From the NCBI GenBank assembly GCA_031283505.1, contig JAITBO010000285.1, forward strand, positions 1 to 20,443: a stretch of 20,443 nt of DNA, read 5' to 3'. The stretch comes from Treponema sp. (GTDB lineage: Bacteria; Spirochaetota; Spirochaetia; Treponematales; Breznakiellaceae). Below, piece by piece: positions 6,375 to 14,340 of this stretch (position 1 is the first letter of the stretch; each line of letters opens with the position of its first letter). The notes below the pieces were generated by a model. It saw only the letters and a list, made by a program, of their open reading frames with translations, ran no database searches and was not told where the DNA came from. A program made the position numbers and the translations under genes.

Positions 6375-8309
6375 ATGATAAGCGAAAAAAAACCCTCAAT
6401 ATATTACGATCGCGGTACAATAGGATCGTCAGAGGAACTTGACGAATACGGAGTCTGGGTAAAAAGCGAACCCCAGGATCTTTCATCGGCAAATACGGAT
6501 ACCTGGCAGACTATGGAAGTGGAAGAGGATTTTTCCCCGGAACCGGACGACGATGTGCCAGCCGGCAGCCTGCTGGTCGGCGATTTACCGGATTTTGATG
6601 AAACCGAAACCAGCCCCTGGCTGACGGAAATTTCAACGGATATGACGGATCTGGCAGATTTCAATATAACTTCAGCGGATAGTTCCGATTCTATGGATGA
6701 CTTTTCCTTTTTCGATGATGACCTTGCTTCTACAGCCGGAGATACGCCGGAAGAACCGGTGCCGGCGGATGAAGACACGAGCGCGTTAGAGGACGGCGGG
6801 CTTTCCGGTATTCCTATGGAGGACTTTCTCCTCGAACCGGAGATGGAAGAAGAAATTCCCGGCCCCGCTCAGAAAGTTTTGAAAGAAACAGAGGGATCCG
6901 GAGAGATTTCCACCCAGCTTCTGATGAAGATAGCCCAGGAACTCTCATCAATAAAAAGTGAACTGTCCAGCCTGAAAGATGAACTCCATCAGATAAAAAA
7001 CACGGCGGTCAAGCCTGCGGAACAAAGCGGAAGTGGCGGTTTTTTTGATGAAGAGGAGGATGAAAAAATCGCCCTCACCGGGGATGAACTTGACAACATC
7101 CTCAATACGGCGAATTTTACAGAGGAAACCGGGACGGATGTCCAGGAAGATGCCTTCGATGCCGTACCTTTAAGCATTCCTGAAATGGAAACGGAAACCG
7201 AAGACCCGGAGTGGGCCGGTTCCCTCTCTGATTTTTCAGAAGAGCCTTCCGAAACCGGCGCGGACCTCTCTGCCCTTCCTTCCGAAAGCCGAGAAGTCCC
7301 TCCCGAGTTGAAACAGCTTAGAGAAGAAGGGGTGGAACCCATGACTCCGGCGCCGGAAGACACCAGCTTCCTGGAGAACGACCCGGTGATTTCGGATTTA
7401 TCATCGAATTTATCCGATGATTCTTCATTTAGTTCTTCTTTTGATTTTGACGGTGCGGTTATTGACGAGCCGGATTTAAGCGGCGAATTGAAAGAAAACC
7501 CCATTGAGGAACCATCTCTGGAAAACCTTTCTTTGGAACTGGATATGGAAGTTCCGTCCGGGGAAGACGAAACTGTGGACTTGCTGTCCGGCGACGATGG
7601 GGATAAGGGCGGCGATATTGAAGAAATCGAATTAAACTTGGACGATTCCGACAGTTCAAGCGGACTTACTGCCGGGGAATTATCCGATGATTTTTCCCTG
7701 GATGGCGATCTTTTGGACGCCGCCGACATTTCCCTTGACGACCTCATATCCTCGGGGGATGAAACGCCGGAGGCTGGGGAGGATACTTTGGACGGCGACG
7801 CCTACGATCAGGTTATTCCCGAAGGCTTCCTCATAGAATCCGAAGACGGCCCGGCGGCGGAAGAAAATCTCGAACCCGAGGCACTTCTGGAAAACGCCGA
7901 TTATCCTTTCGCCTTTGACGCTATCATGGAAACCGAAGATGCTTTGGATGAAAATTCCATCAGCCCGGAGTTGGTTATCGGAGAAATCGAAGCCGAAGAG
8001 ATTCCAGCGGAGGAAGAAAGCAGTCCCCTGGAGGTAGAGTTTGAAGAAGAAATCGCGGAAGGAGAAACCATAGGGATTTCACTGTCGTCCGATGTAGAAG
8101 AGAAAATATCCGAAGAACTTTCCTCCGCCGTGAATGAAGCGGTGGACGTATCGGCTATTCCCTCAGGTTTTAAAAACGAACTGAGGAGCGTGCTTTCCTA
8201 CATGGATCAGCTTCTGGAATCTCTGCCGGAAGAAAAAATCGAGGAATTTGCCAAATCCGAACATTTTAACACCTATAAAAAACTGTTTGAGGAGTTGGGT
8301 TTAGCATAA
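6375..8309 (+). CDS. Very acidic coiled-coil protein of unknown function
   Basis: The 644-residue product is dominated by Asp, Glu and Ser and has no signal peptide or membrane helix, so it is probably cytoplasmic and largely disordered. Three ordered-looking parts stand out: a predicted coiled coil (about 178-210; LLMKIAQELSSIKSELSSLK), a short conserved-looking motif after it (about 223-248; KIALTGDELDNILNTANF), and a C-terminal helical module (about 590-644; SVLSYMDQLLESLPEEKIEE then TYKKLFEELGLA). The layout suggests a scaffold with short binding motifs on a flexible acidic chain. It is first in a tight operon: its TAA overlaps the ATG of the next gene by one base, and two DUF115 genes follow. 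GGGAG six bases upstream supports ATG 6375. I do not recognise a named family. Confidence 0.85.
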   Translation: MISEKKPSIYYDRGTIGSSEELDEYGVWVKSEPQDLSSANTDTWQTMEVEEDFSPEPDDDVPAGSLLVGDLPDFDETETSPWLTEISTDMTDLADFNITSADSSDSMDDFSFFDDDLASTAGDTPEEPVPADEDTSALEDGGLSGIPMEDFLLEPEMEEEIPGPAQKVLKETEGSGEISTQLLMKIAQELSSIKSELSSLKDELHQIKNTAVKPAEQSGSGGFFDEEEDEKIALTGDELDNILNTANFTEETGTDVQEDAFDAVPLSIPEMETETEDPEWAGSLSDFSEEPSETGADLSALPSESREVPPELKQLREEGVEPMTPAPEDTSFLENDPVISDLSSNLSDDSSFSSSFDFDGAVIDEPDLSGELKENPIEEPSLENLSLELDMEVPSGEDETVDLLSGDDGDKGGDIEEIELNLDDSDSSSGLTAGELSDDFSLDGDLLDAADISLDDLISSGDETPEAGEDTLDGDAYDQVIPEGFLIESEDGPAAEENLEPEALLENADYPFAFDAIMETEDALDENSISPELVIGEIEAEEIPAEEESSPLEVEFEEEIAEGETIGISLSSDVEEKISEELSSAVNEAVDVSAIPSGFKNELRSVLSYMDQLLESLPEEKIEEFAKSEHFNTYKKLFEELGLA

Positions 8310-8713
8310 TGGGGCTTCTGAGCAAGGCCATTACCGCCCATCCTCCGGTTGCTTCCGCTCAGGCTTCCGCTGTGACATATCCCAAGCAGCCTGCCGGGGA
8401 GAAGGCGGTTTTGAACGCGCTGTGGAACTATTGGCGTCAGAATCCATCCTTCCAGGGCATAGTCCTAGAACTGCCTAAAAGTCCGGGAAAAGCGGAGTTT
8501 GAAGCCTTCTTCACTGCGGCAGCTTCCCTGGCCGCTTCTATCGGACGGACCATTCCTTTGCCTTCCAAAAACATCCTCATCCTGTTTTCCAAAGTCCGGG
8601 ACCGGGAACTCTTGACCCACCGGCTGGTCAAGTCCTTGCGGACCAGGGCTCTCGCGGGTTTTGAAGCCAAATCCCCCGGAGAGGCTTTCTCCATGATACA
8701 GTTCTGCCTGTAA
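8309..8713 (+). CDS. Small protein of unknown function in the DUF115 operon
   Basis: The 134-residue product has no signal peptide or membrane segment. After an unstructured first 30 residues (MGLLSKAITAHPPV and onward) it appears as a compact alpha/beta domain: helix KAVLNALWNYWRQ, strand GIVLELP, a helix, strand SKNILILFSKVRD, and a final helix and strand ending SMIQFCL. No catalytic motif is evident. Its ATG overlaps the preceding stop (TAATG) and its stop is one base before the next ATG, so it is almost certainly co-translated with the acidic protein and the first DUF115 protein and may act with them. I do not recognise the family. Confidence 0.8.
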   Translation: MGLLSKAITAHPPVASAQASAVTYPKQPAGEKAVLNALWNYWRQNPSFQGIVLELPKSPGKAEFEAFFTAAASLAASIGRTIPLPSKNILILFSKVRDRELLTHRLVKSLRTRALAGFEAKSPGEAFSMIQFCL

Positions 8714-8714
8714 C

Positions 8715-10208
8715 ATGATCGAACGGCTCGCCGCGGCGGGAACCGGCCTTCCCACCGTCCTTGTGGGAGAGAAATTCCTCCATTCCCGGTATGATCCCGC
8801 CGCCGAAGCGGAGAAGTACATCAGAACCCTTAATCTTAGCGAAAAAATACGGTTCTTTGTCCTTATTGAGCCGGGGTTGGGCTATACCATCCCGGCGCTG
8901 AGACGGCTTTTCCCCCAGGCAAAGCTCATCGCCCTCCATATTTCGAATTTTTTCACCCATTTCCCCGGTGAAGCGGCAAAAGGCATCGCCGTCTGGTCCC
9001 CCGGATCGGGGCTTTCTCCAGGTGAATTCCTGGAAAGGGAGATTCCCGACACCGCAGACTTTAAGTTCGGGATCGATGCCCTAAAAATCGTGGAATGGCG
9101 GCCTGCTTTGGCGGCCTACGGGGAACCTTACAAAAAACTTTTGGAAGAGACGGCGGCTTTTCTGCGCCGTATGGATGCCAATGCCCGGACCATTAGGGGT
9201 TTTGGCCGCCGCTGGTTTAGGAATTTCTTCAGAAACCTGGGTATCCTGCGGATGTTTTTCCGCGTCATCCCCGGTTCGTGTCCCTGGATTGTCACCGGCG
9301 CAGGGCCCGGCCTGGAAGAAGTCCTCCCGGTCATAGCGGCCATGCGGCGGAAAGGGGCGGTGGTCCTGGCGGCGGCCTCCTCTGTCCCTGCCCTTGCGGC
9401 GGAGGGTATATCGCCGGACCTGGTGATCAGCGCCGACGGCGGCGGCTGGGCACGGTTCCACCTCTGGGAAACGATACGCTGCACCGCAGGCCGTCCCCTC
9501 TTTCTTGCGGTCTCCCTTACCGCCGCCCTCCCCTGCCAGTGTGGCGATTTCCCCATCCTCCCCCTGAGCGATGGGAGCCTCTGGCAGGAGGCTGTATTGC
9601 AACAACTGGAGATTCCCCGTCTGGCCTTTCCCCAGCGGGGGACCGTCACCGCCTCGGCCCTGGATCTGGCCTTCCGCTGTACAAAAGGCCGCGTCTTCCT
9701 CGCCGGAATGGACCTTGCCAACGAGGATGTCAAAACCCACGCCCGGCCCTACGCGCTGGACCGTTTCCGGGAAGAAGGGGCGACCCGCCTTGATCCCCGG
9801 TACTCCCAAGCCTTTGTCCGGGCCGGGCAAATATCCGCTTCCGGAAGCCACCGGGTTTACGCCGAATGGTTCGGCGGACAGATTGCGGCGTACCACGGAC
9901 GCATCTGTTCCCTGGGAAAAAACAACCCCGTTTTTGACGCCCTCCCGCCGGGAGAAAAAAACTACACCGCAGCGCATCGAGGGACGCGCCCCCGTATGGA
10001 GACCGGCGTCCTCCCTAGACCTGCCGATCCGGAAGAAGCGGTCCGGGTCCTGATCAACCTGTTGAACACAGACGGCCCTTCCCAGGCGCTCCTCCGGGAA
10101 CTAGGGCCTCTTCTTCTCCCCGGCGGAGGGGAGATTGCGGCAGAAAGGCTTGCCAAAGAAATCGAAGCGTTGACAGCCCGGCAGAGGAAAGGAACTACGG
10201 ATGAATAA
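8715..10208 (+). CDS. DUF115 / MptE-like family protein (Maf-like), first copy
   Basis: The 497-residue protein contains a DUF115 (6-hydroxymethylpterin pyrophosphokinase MptE-like) domain from about residue 190. Visible parts are WIVTGAGPGLEEVLPVIA (glycine-rich nucleotide-binding turn at 195-200), SPDLVISADGG, TVTASALDLAF and VFLAGMDLAN. In bacteria this domain occurs in Maf motility-associated factors, which transfer nonulosonic acids to flagellin. The first 130 residues form a separate alpha/beta region, and a helical segment with RRWFRNFFRNLGILRMFF links the two. The start has no clear Shine-Dalgarno sequence and follows the previous stop by one base, so coupling is likely. The gene overlaps the second, similar gene by eight bases. 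A glycosylation role is inferred from the family; the substrate is unknown. Confidence 0.85.
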   Translation: MIERLAAAGTGLPTVLVGEKFLHSRYDPAAEAEKYIRTLNLSEKIRFFVLIEPGLGYTIPALRRLFPQAKLIALHISNFFTHFPGEAAKGIAVWSPGSGLSPGEFLEREIPDTADFKFGIDALKIVEWRPALAAYGEPYKKLLEETAAFLRRMDANARTIRGFGRRWFRNFFRNLGILRMFFRVIPGSCPWIVTGAGPGLEEVLPVIAAMRRKGAVVLAAASSVPALAAEGISPDLVISADGGGWARFHLWETIRCTAGRPLFLAVSLTAALPCQCGDFPILPLSDGSLWQEAVLQQLEIPRLAFPQRGTVTASALDLAFRCTKGRVFLAGMDLANEDVKTHARPYALDRFREEGATRLDPRYSQAFVRAGQISASGSHRVYAEWFGGQIAAYHGRICSLGKNNPVFDALPPGEKNYTAAHRGTRPRMETGVLPRPADPEEAVRVLINLLNTDGPSQALLRELGPLLLPGGGEIAAERLAKEIEALTARQRKGTTDE

Positions 10209-11946
10209 ACAGTATTTTTTCGAGCGAAACCTGCTTGCCCTGTCCCAGAAGGACCCGGCTCTGTGTTCCCGGCTGTCGGGGGCGGAGACGACCAAAGGGC
10301 ACTACCGTTTCCTTGACGCCCGTTCCGGCGATCTTGTGCCCGCCCTGACAGACCCATCCGGCGCGGCCCGCCCCCTCCATTCCCTGATGGACCCCCGCCG
10401 TGAGGGGGAAAGGCTCATAGCCGCAGCTTTATGCGTTCCTGACGCATCCCCCCAAAGTACGGACGGCAAAAGGGCGCGCTCCGCCGAGGGGTATCTGGTC
10501 CTCCTGGGTCTGGGCGGGGGCTACTATGCTCAAGCCGCCCTGGAAAGACAGGACATCCACCGCCTTCTGGTAGTGGATTACGACATACACGGAATCGCGG
10601 AATTGCTCGCTTCCAAAGAGTACATCAACATCTTTCAGGACTCCCGGTTTCACCTCCTTGTGGACCCGGACCCCGAAATTCTGGAAGCCTTCATCCTGGA
10701 GACCTACCAGCCCGCGCTCTACGGGGGCGTCAGGGCCATCCCCCTGCGGACCAGAACGGAGCTTGATTCCCTCAACTTTGGCCGGGCCGGGGAAGCGGTA
10801 AAAAACGCCATAGACAGGCTTGCGGGGGACTATTCGGTACAGGCGTATTTCGGGACCCGGTGGTTTTCCAACATCATCAGAAACCTTTTCCGGGCGGAAA
10901 AGCCGGAGCGCCCGCTGCCCCCGGTGCGCCGGGCGGCTATCTGCGCCGCAGGACCTTCCCTGGATATACAGATTTCCCGCCTTGAGGAAAGCCGGGAGTC
11001 CCGGTTCGTCATCGCCGTGGACACCGCCCTCCCCGCGCTTCTGTACCGGGGCATTAAACCCGATGCGGTGGTCTCGATTGACTGCCAACACATCAGTTGC
11101 TGTCATTTTATGGCGGGCCTTCCCCGGGACATTCCCCTATTTTTGGACCTGGCAAGCCCTCCCCTTCTGGCCTCCCTGACGGGGAATCCCCGGTTTTTTT
11201 CAGGCGGCCACCCCCTAACCCGGTATATTTCCCGGTACTGGCGGTTTTTTCCGGGCATAGACACTTCGGGGGTCAACGTGACCTACGCGGCCTTGTCCCT
11301 GGCGGAATACCTGGGGGCGGAAGAAATAGACCTCTACGGGGCCGACTTCTCCTACCCTCTGGGGAGGACCTACGCTCGGGGAACCTACATTCACCCCTAT
11401 TTTGAAGTACGCCAGACCCGGCTTAACCCCCAGGAGGCTCAGGCTTCCGCCTTCCTCTACCGGACCTCCCTGACCAAAAAAGAAGGAGACAACGGCTCAA
11501 AATCCGGCGGCTCGTGGTATTATGTAACGCCCCTGCTGCAAAGCTACCGCGAAAACCTTGAGGTAAAGGCCCGATCCGTAAACGCCGTCCTCACCGCCAT
11601 CCCCGGCCTGGGAGCGCCTGTCAGCTTTCCAAAAAGACCGCCGAAGCGCCGGGAACACTTGCGCCTTTTTGCAACCGGCCTTGCCGCCGGCAAGACCACC
11701 CTAAAGGCCGGGGAATTTCTGGAAAACTACCGGGCAGGAATCGCCGCCCTGCCCCGGCCCGGCCAAAACATAACGGCTTTTCTCCGGGAACTCACGGAAC
11801 AGGAAAGCCTCATCCTGACCACCCTGCTCCCGGCCTGCGCCGCCATGCAGCGCCGCCACAGCGAATTGACCGCCCCCCAAACGCTGGAAGCCGTAAGGGA
11901 GTATTCCCTCAAAGAACTGAACGCCGTCCTGAACAGCGGGTTATGA
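10201..11946 (+). CDS. DUF115 / MptE-like family protein (Maf-like), second copy
   Basis: This 581-residue protein has the same two-part plan as its upstream neighbour. Its N-terminal region has a Rossmann-like glycine turn (LLGLGGGYYAQAAL, about 101-114, then LLVVDYD). The DUF115 domain starts near residue 245 with AAICAAGPSLD, then KPDAVVSIDCQHIS, and GVNVTYAALSLAEYLGAEEI followed by DLYGADFSY. The linker motif GTRWFSNIIRNLF matches the RWFRNFFRNL segment of the first copy, so the pair looks like an old tandem duplication. A C-terminal helical tail (about 480-581) is extra. AAAGGA lies seven bases before the ATG. A start inside the previous gene with an eight-base overlap points to co-translation. 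As with the first copy, flagellar or surface glycan transfer is only a family-based inference. Confidence 0.87.
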   Translation: MNKQYFFERNLLALSQKDPALCSRLSGAETTKGHYRFLDARSGDLVPALTDPSGAARPLHSLMDPRREGERLIAAALCVPDASPQSTDGKRARSAEGYLVLLGLGGGYYAQAALERQDIHRLLVVDYDIHGIAELLASKEYINIFQDSRFHLLVDPDPEILEAFILETYQPALYGGVRAIPLRTRTELDSLNFGRAGEAVKNAIDRLAGDYSVQAYFGTRWFSNIIRNLFRAEKPERPLPPVRRAAICAAGPSLDIQISRLEESRESRFVIAVDTALPALLYRGIKPDAVVSIDCQHISCCHFMAGLPRDIPLFLDLASPPLLASLTGNPRFFSGGHPLTRYISRYWRFFPGIDTSGVNVTYAALSLAEYLGAEEIDLYGADFSYPLGRTYARGTYIHPYFEVRQTRLNPQEAQASAFLYRTSLTKKEGDNGSKSGGSWYYVTPLLQSYRENLEVKARSVNAVLTAIPGLGAPVSFPKRPPKRREHLRLFATGLAAGKTTLKAGEFLENYRAGIAALPRPGQNITAFLRELTEQESLILTTLLPACAAMQRRHSELTAPQTLEAVREYSLKELNAVLNSGL

Positions 11947-12180
11947 CCTGATTTATATTTTGGGCGCATCGCCGTTGCGCGGCGACCGGGCTATCCGCTC
12001 TTATACGTTTTGACAGGCCCTGCCTGTCAAAACGTATACCGCTTCTATCCCTTGAGCGTTCCCCCTGGGAGCTTTTTTCCCCGCTATGACCGGGGTCAGA
12101 CCCCCTTATAATACCGCATAAACACGCATTAAACCGCCGTATACCGTATTCTATGCCATAAAACAGCATAGAAACGATTC
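11947..12180. other. Gene-free stretch with several strong stem-loops
   Basis: No convincing gene is seen between the DUF115 operon and the BspA remnant. The stretch holds TCGCCG-TTGCG-CGGCGA (11969-11985), a perfect 17-bp stem with a three-base loop (12002-12018 with 12022-12038), a TGACC-GG-GGTCA palindrome followed by ACCCC near 12087-12105, and TTCTATGC-N9-GCATAGAA (12149-12173). None is followed by a clean run of T on either strand, so classic intrinsic termination is not obvious. The structures may be repeated extragenic palindromes or remains of a mobile element. Confidence 0.7.
12002..12038. repeat. Perfect 17-bp inverted repeat with a three-base loop
   Basis: The left arm 12002-12018 (TATACGTTTTGACAGGC) pairs without mismatch with 12022-12038 around the loop CCT. 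It is the strongest hairpin in the window and begins 55 bases after the stop of the second DUF115 gene. It could slow or end transcription of that operon or protect its 3' end, though no U-tract follows. Confidence 0.85.
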
Positions 12181-12211
12181 ATGTTACCCAGGAAGAATAA
12201 TATAAACCACT

Positions 12212-12288
12212 AACCACACGAACTTTTGAGGTTAATCCATAGTTTATTCGTGAAGTTGCGGACCACCGGTCCAATGAGGTTCGTGGTT
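12212..12288. repeat. Imperfect inverted repeat with a nested palindrome
   Basis: AACCACACGAAC (12212-12223) pairs with GTTCGTGGTT (12279-12288) apart from a two-base bulge. Inside lies GGACC-ACC-GGTCC (12260-12272). The right arm ends directly before the first recognisable codons of the BspA-like remnant at about 12291, so it may mark the edge of an inserted or deleted segment. Confidence 0.55.
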
Positions 12289-12290
12289 AA

Positions 12291-13142
12291 ATTTCTGCAA
12301 TAGTCAGCCCGCCGGACGCGGCGAATCAGGGCGTGACATGGAAAACCGATAATATAAACATCGCAACGGTAAGCTCCAGCGGCAGGGTTACCGGCATATC
12401 TGTGGGAACTGTAACAACCGACGATGACGGTTATACCGCTGAGTGTACATACAGTAACTGTTACGGTGAATGGCGGCGGTGACACCCCGGGGCCCTCGCT
12501 AACCACCGTTGACGCCGTTTCCGCCTATCTTTCCGCCGCCGCAGACGAAAATTCCGCCCAAAATCCCGTTACGGTAACGGCAGCCCTTGACCCCCTGACC
12601 GATTTGACCGGTCTCTTATCCGCCATAGATCAAGCGAGCAAATATGTTACCCTGGACCTTTCGGAATGTACAAGCAACGAGGAGTTTGATGTCTACGCCC
12701 TGGGGAGTCCCTGGATCGTGTCACTTACCCTGCCCGCGACGGCCATATACATACACGAGAAAGACGATACTTTGAAGAATTTCGTCCTTAAAAACATCAG
12801 GGGCGATGCTATAGTAACTATCGGCAATTCTGCCTTCTCCCGGTATGCGGTCCTGGAAACAGCGGACTTCCCTCTGGTGACAACTATCGGCTATAGGGCC
12901 TTCTACTACTGTTACTCCCTGGAAACGGTGGACTTCCCTCTGGCGACAACTATCGGTAGTGAGGTCTTCTGGGGTACGGGTCTCACCCTGCCCCAGAACG
13001 CGCCGGCGGTATCGGGTTCCAGTTTTACGGGCGGGTACTTTAAGACCGTTATCATCGGCACACCTTCAGAGGACTGGGTATGATACTGTGCGGGAGGCTA
13101 ATTTCAAAAAGGCCTTTGGCGCCACATCACTCTGTTATATGA
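12291..13142 (+). pseudogene. Decayed BspA-like leucine-rich-repeat surface protein with a BIG2 domain
   Basis: The coding sense passes through three frames. From 12291 one frame gives a bacterial Ig-like (BIG2) segment, SPPDAANQGVTWKTDN, then VSSSGRVTGISVGT and GYTAECT, before it goes out of register near 12445-12455. The next frame continues TVTVTVNGGGDTPGP and then BspA-type repeats (VTIGNSAFSRYAVLETADFP, IGYRAFYYCYSLETVDFPLA, GTGLTLPQNAPAVSGSSF) to a TGA at 13081-13083. A third frame resumes YDTVREANFKKAFGATS from about 13082. The signal peptide and most of the protein are missing upstream. Intact relatives are exported surface proteins. Two frameshifts plus the missing 5' end make a functional product unlikely. 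The frame from 12424 to 13083 alone could look like a 219-residue gene, but its first residues are out-of-frame BIG2 sequence. Confidence 0.82.
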
Positions 13143-13180
13143 GGCTGTTCCAAAACTTCAGTTTTTGGAACAGCTTCCTT
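13141..13180 (+). terminator. Hairpin, likely intrinsic terminator or repeat after the BspA remnant
   Basis: GCTGTTCCAAAA (13144-13155) pairs perfectly with TTTTGGAACAGC (13163-13174), and flanking bases extend the stem imperfectly. A short CTTCCTT tract follows instead of a full T run. It sits at the end of the BspA-like reading frame and fits a weak terminator or a dispersed palindrome. Confidence 0.5.
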
Positions 13181-13279
13181 GGATTTACTGGAAAAACCGG
13201 GTTTCCCGCTCTTGGCGGGCGGTCCGGGTGGCGTCGGCTGCCAAATAAGCTGCGGGGCACGGCTATACTGCTTTGCTTT

Positions 13280-13320
13280 AAAAAAGGCATAAAAAAGCAC
13301 CGGTCACCTTTTTTAATGCC
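13280..13320 (-). terminator. Intrinsic terminator of the MEMO-family gene
   Basis: On the minus strand GGCATTAAAAAAG and CTTTTTTATGCC form a near-perfect stem around GTGACCGGTG (13320-13286), followed at once by six T residues (13285-13280). It lies about 40 bases after the stop of the MEMO-family gene, in the right orientation. Confidence 0.75.
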
Positions 13321-13357
13321 GCTCGGCAAGGATGCGCCCAAATCTAAATACCGGAGC

Positions 13358-14284
13358 TTACCGGGGGCCCCCGCCGGGATACCAGGCCATAGCCGCGTAA
13401 CCTACAAAGGAGCCGGGAATATCGTCTTCCCCGGAAGAAATGTCTTCCCCGGAGGAACCGCCTCCCAAGGCCGAACGGCCGGCTGCGGCGCCGTCAAAGG
13501 AAGTTTCCGGGGTATCAACGCTGGTTCCGTAGGAGAGGAGCGCCGCCCCGGAGGCGGCCAGGGACTGGGCATACCCCATGCAGGCGAGGACTGCCCCGGC
13601 GGAACAGGAGGACCGGTCCATCGTGGCCCGGCGGAGAGTCTCGCCCCCGTCACCGGACATCACCGCCTGTATAAAGGCGGCGTCGTTCTCGTTTTTCATC
13701 CATTCCAGGGCTTTCCGCCCCGTACCCTGGGGGGCAAAATCGTAATTGAGCCCGTAGTGGGTCAAATCGGTGGAGCCTATCAGTACAAATTGCCGTTTCA
13801 GGGAGGAGCCGATTGCCGCGATGGTTTTTCCCACATCGTAAGATTGAATTTCCGCTCCAAGGCGCAGCCAAATCAAACGGGATCGGGGGAAAAAAAACTT
13901 TACCATGGGCAACATAACTTCTACGGTATTGTCGTAATACCGGTCCGGCTTGCCGCCTAATTCTTTCCAGAGCAAATCCCTGAATTCCCTGTCTATTTCC
14001 AACTCCCCCAGGGGAGTAAAGGCGCCGTCTTCTTCGGCAAAGAGGGGCGGCGTCCCGGCGGGGAGGTGCCCACCTATGACGATCACCGTATCAGCGCCGG
14101 GCTTCATGACGTTCAAGGCCCCGGCGGCGATGCGGCCCGAATAGTACCAGCCCGCATGAGGGGCAATAACGGCGATGGCATCCGGAGAATGTCGTTTCAG
14201 GGAACATTGTTCCAAAAACTGCCGCACTTTTTCAGCAGATTGAGGATACCAGCCCGGGGGAAGAATCCGTTTTCTTAAATTCAT
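13358..14284 (-). CDS. amrB: MEMO-family protein (AmmeMemoRadiSam system protein B)
   Basis: The 308-residue product belongs to the MEMO family, whose fold resembles class III extradiol dioxygenases. The likely metal-site residues are visible: His43 in APHAGWYYSG, His73 in VIVIGGHLPAG and Cys227 in MDRSSCSAGAV, with GSTDLTHYG (Asp173, His176) also conserved. In many bacteria it is encoded with an AMMECR1 domain and a radical SAM protein; neither is beside it here. The exact reaction is not established. ATG 14284 has AAGGGG just upstream. Near the C-terminus (about 280-295) is a low-complexity Ser-Gly-Glu-Asp insertion with an 18-bp near repeat (13424 and 13442). The gene is single, divergent from the GGDEF-like gene, and ends at a good terminator. 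Confidence 0.9.
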   Translation of the reverse strand: MNLRKRILPPGWYPQSAEKVRQFLEQCSLKRHSPDAIAVIAPHAGWYYSGRIAAGALNVMKPGADTVIVIGGHLPAGTPPLFAEEDGAFTPLGELEIDREFRDLLWKELGGKPDRYYDNTVEVMLPMVKFFFPRSRLIWLRLGAEIQSYDVGKTIAAIGSSLKRQFVLIGSTDLTHYGLNYDFAPQGTGRKALEWMKNENDAAFIQAVMSGDGGETLRRATMDRSSCSAGAVLACMGYAQSLAASGAALLSYGTSVDTPETSFDGAAAGRSALGGGSSGEDISSGEDDIPGSFVGYAAMAWYPGGGPR

Positions 14285-14328
14285 GGTAACCCCTTTTGTT
14301 TATCCTAGCATGAACTTCAAAAAAAGTA

Positions 14329-14334
14329 TATAAT
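14329..14334 (+). promoter_or_regulatory. -10 box TATAAT six bases before the ATG
   Basis: TATAAT (14329-14334) followed by TTTTTT leads straight to ATG 14341. No ribosome-binding site is present and the -35 region (around 14305-14311) is poor. Transcription should start at or next to the ATG. This short AT-rich gap also serves the divergent MEMO-family gene. Confidence 0.55.
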
Positions 14335-14340
14335 TTTTTT

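Noticed and set aside
6989..7747. 252-codon serine-rich open frame on the minus strand
   Set aside because: The Ser-rich composition is the antisense image of the Asp/Glu/Ser-rich acidic protein; there is no ribosome-binding site or motif.
9081..9977. 298-codon open frame on the minus strand
   Set aside because: It is antisense to the first DUF115 gene and typical of GC-rich shadow frames.
12424..13083. Independent 219-residue gene starting at 12424
   Set aside because: The first residues are a frameshifted reading of a BIG2 domain whose true frame lies upstream, so it is part of a broken larger gene.
12959..13960. 333-codon open frame on the plus strand
   Set aside because: Its start is out-of-frame BspA sequence, a short middle piece is the third frame of the BspA remnant, and the rest is antisense to the MEMO-family gene.
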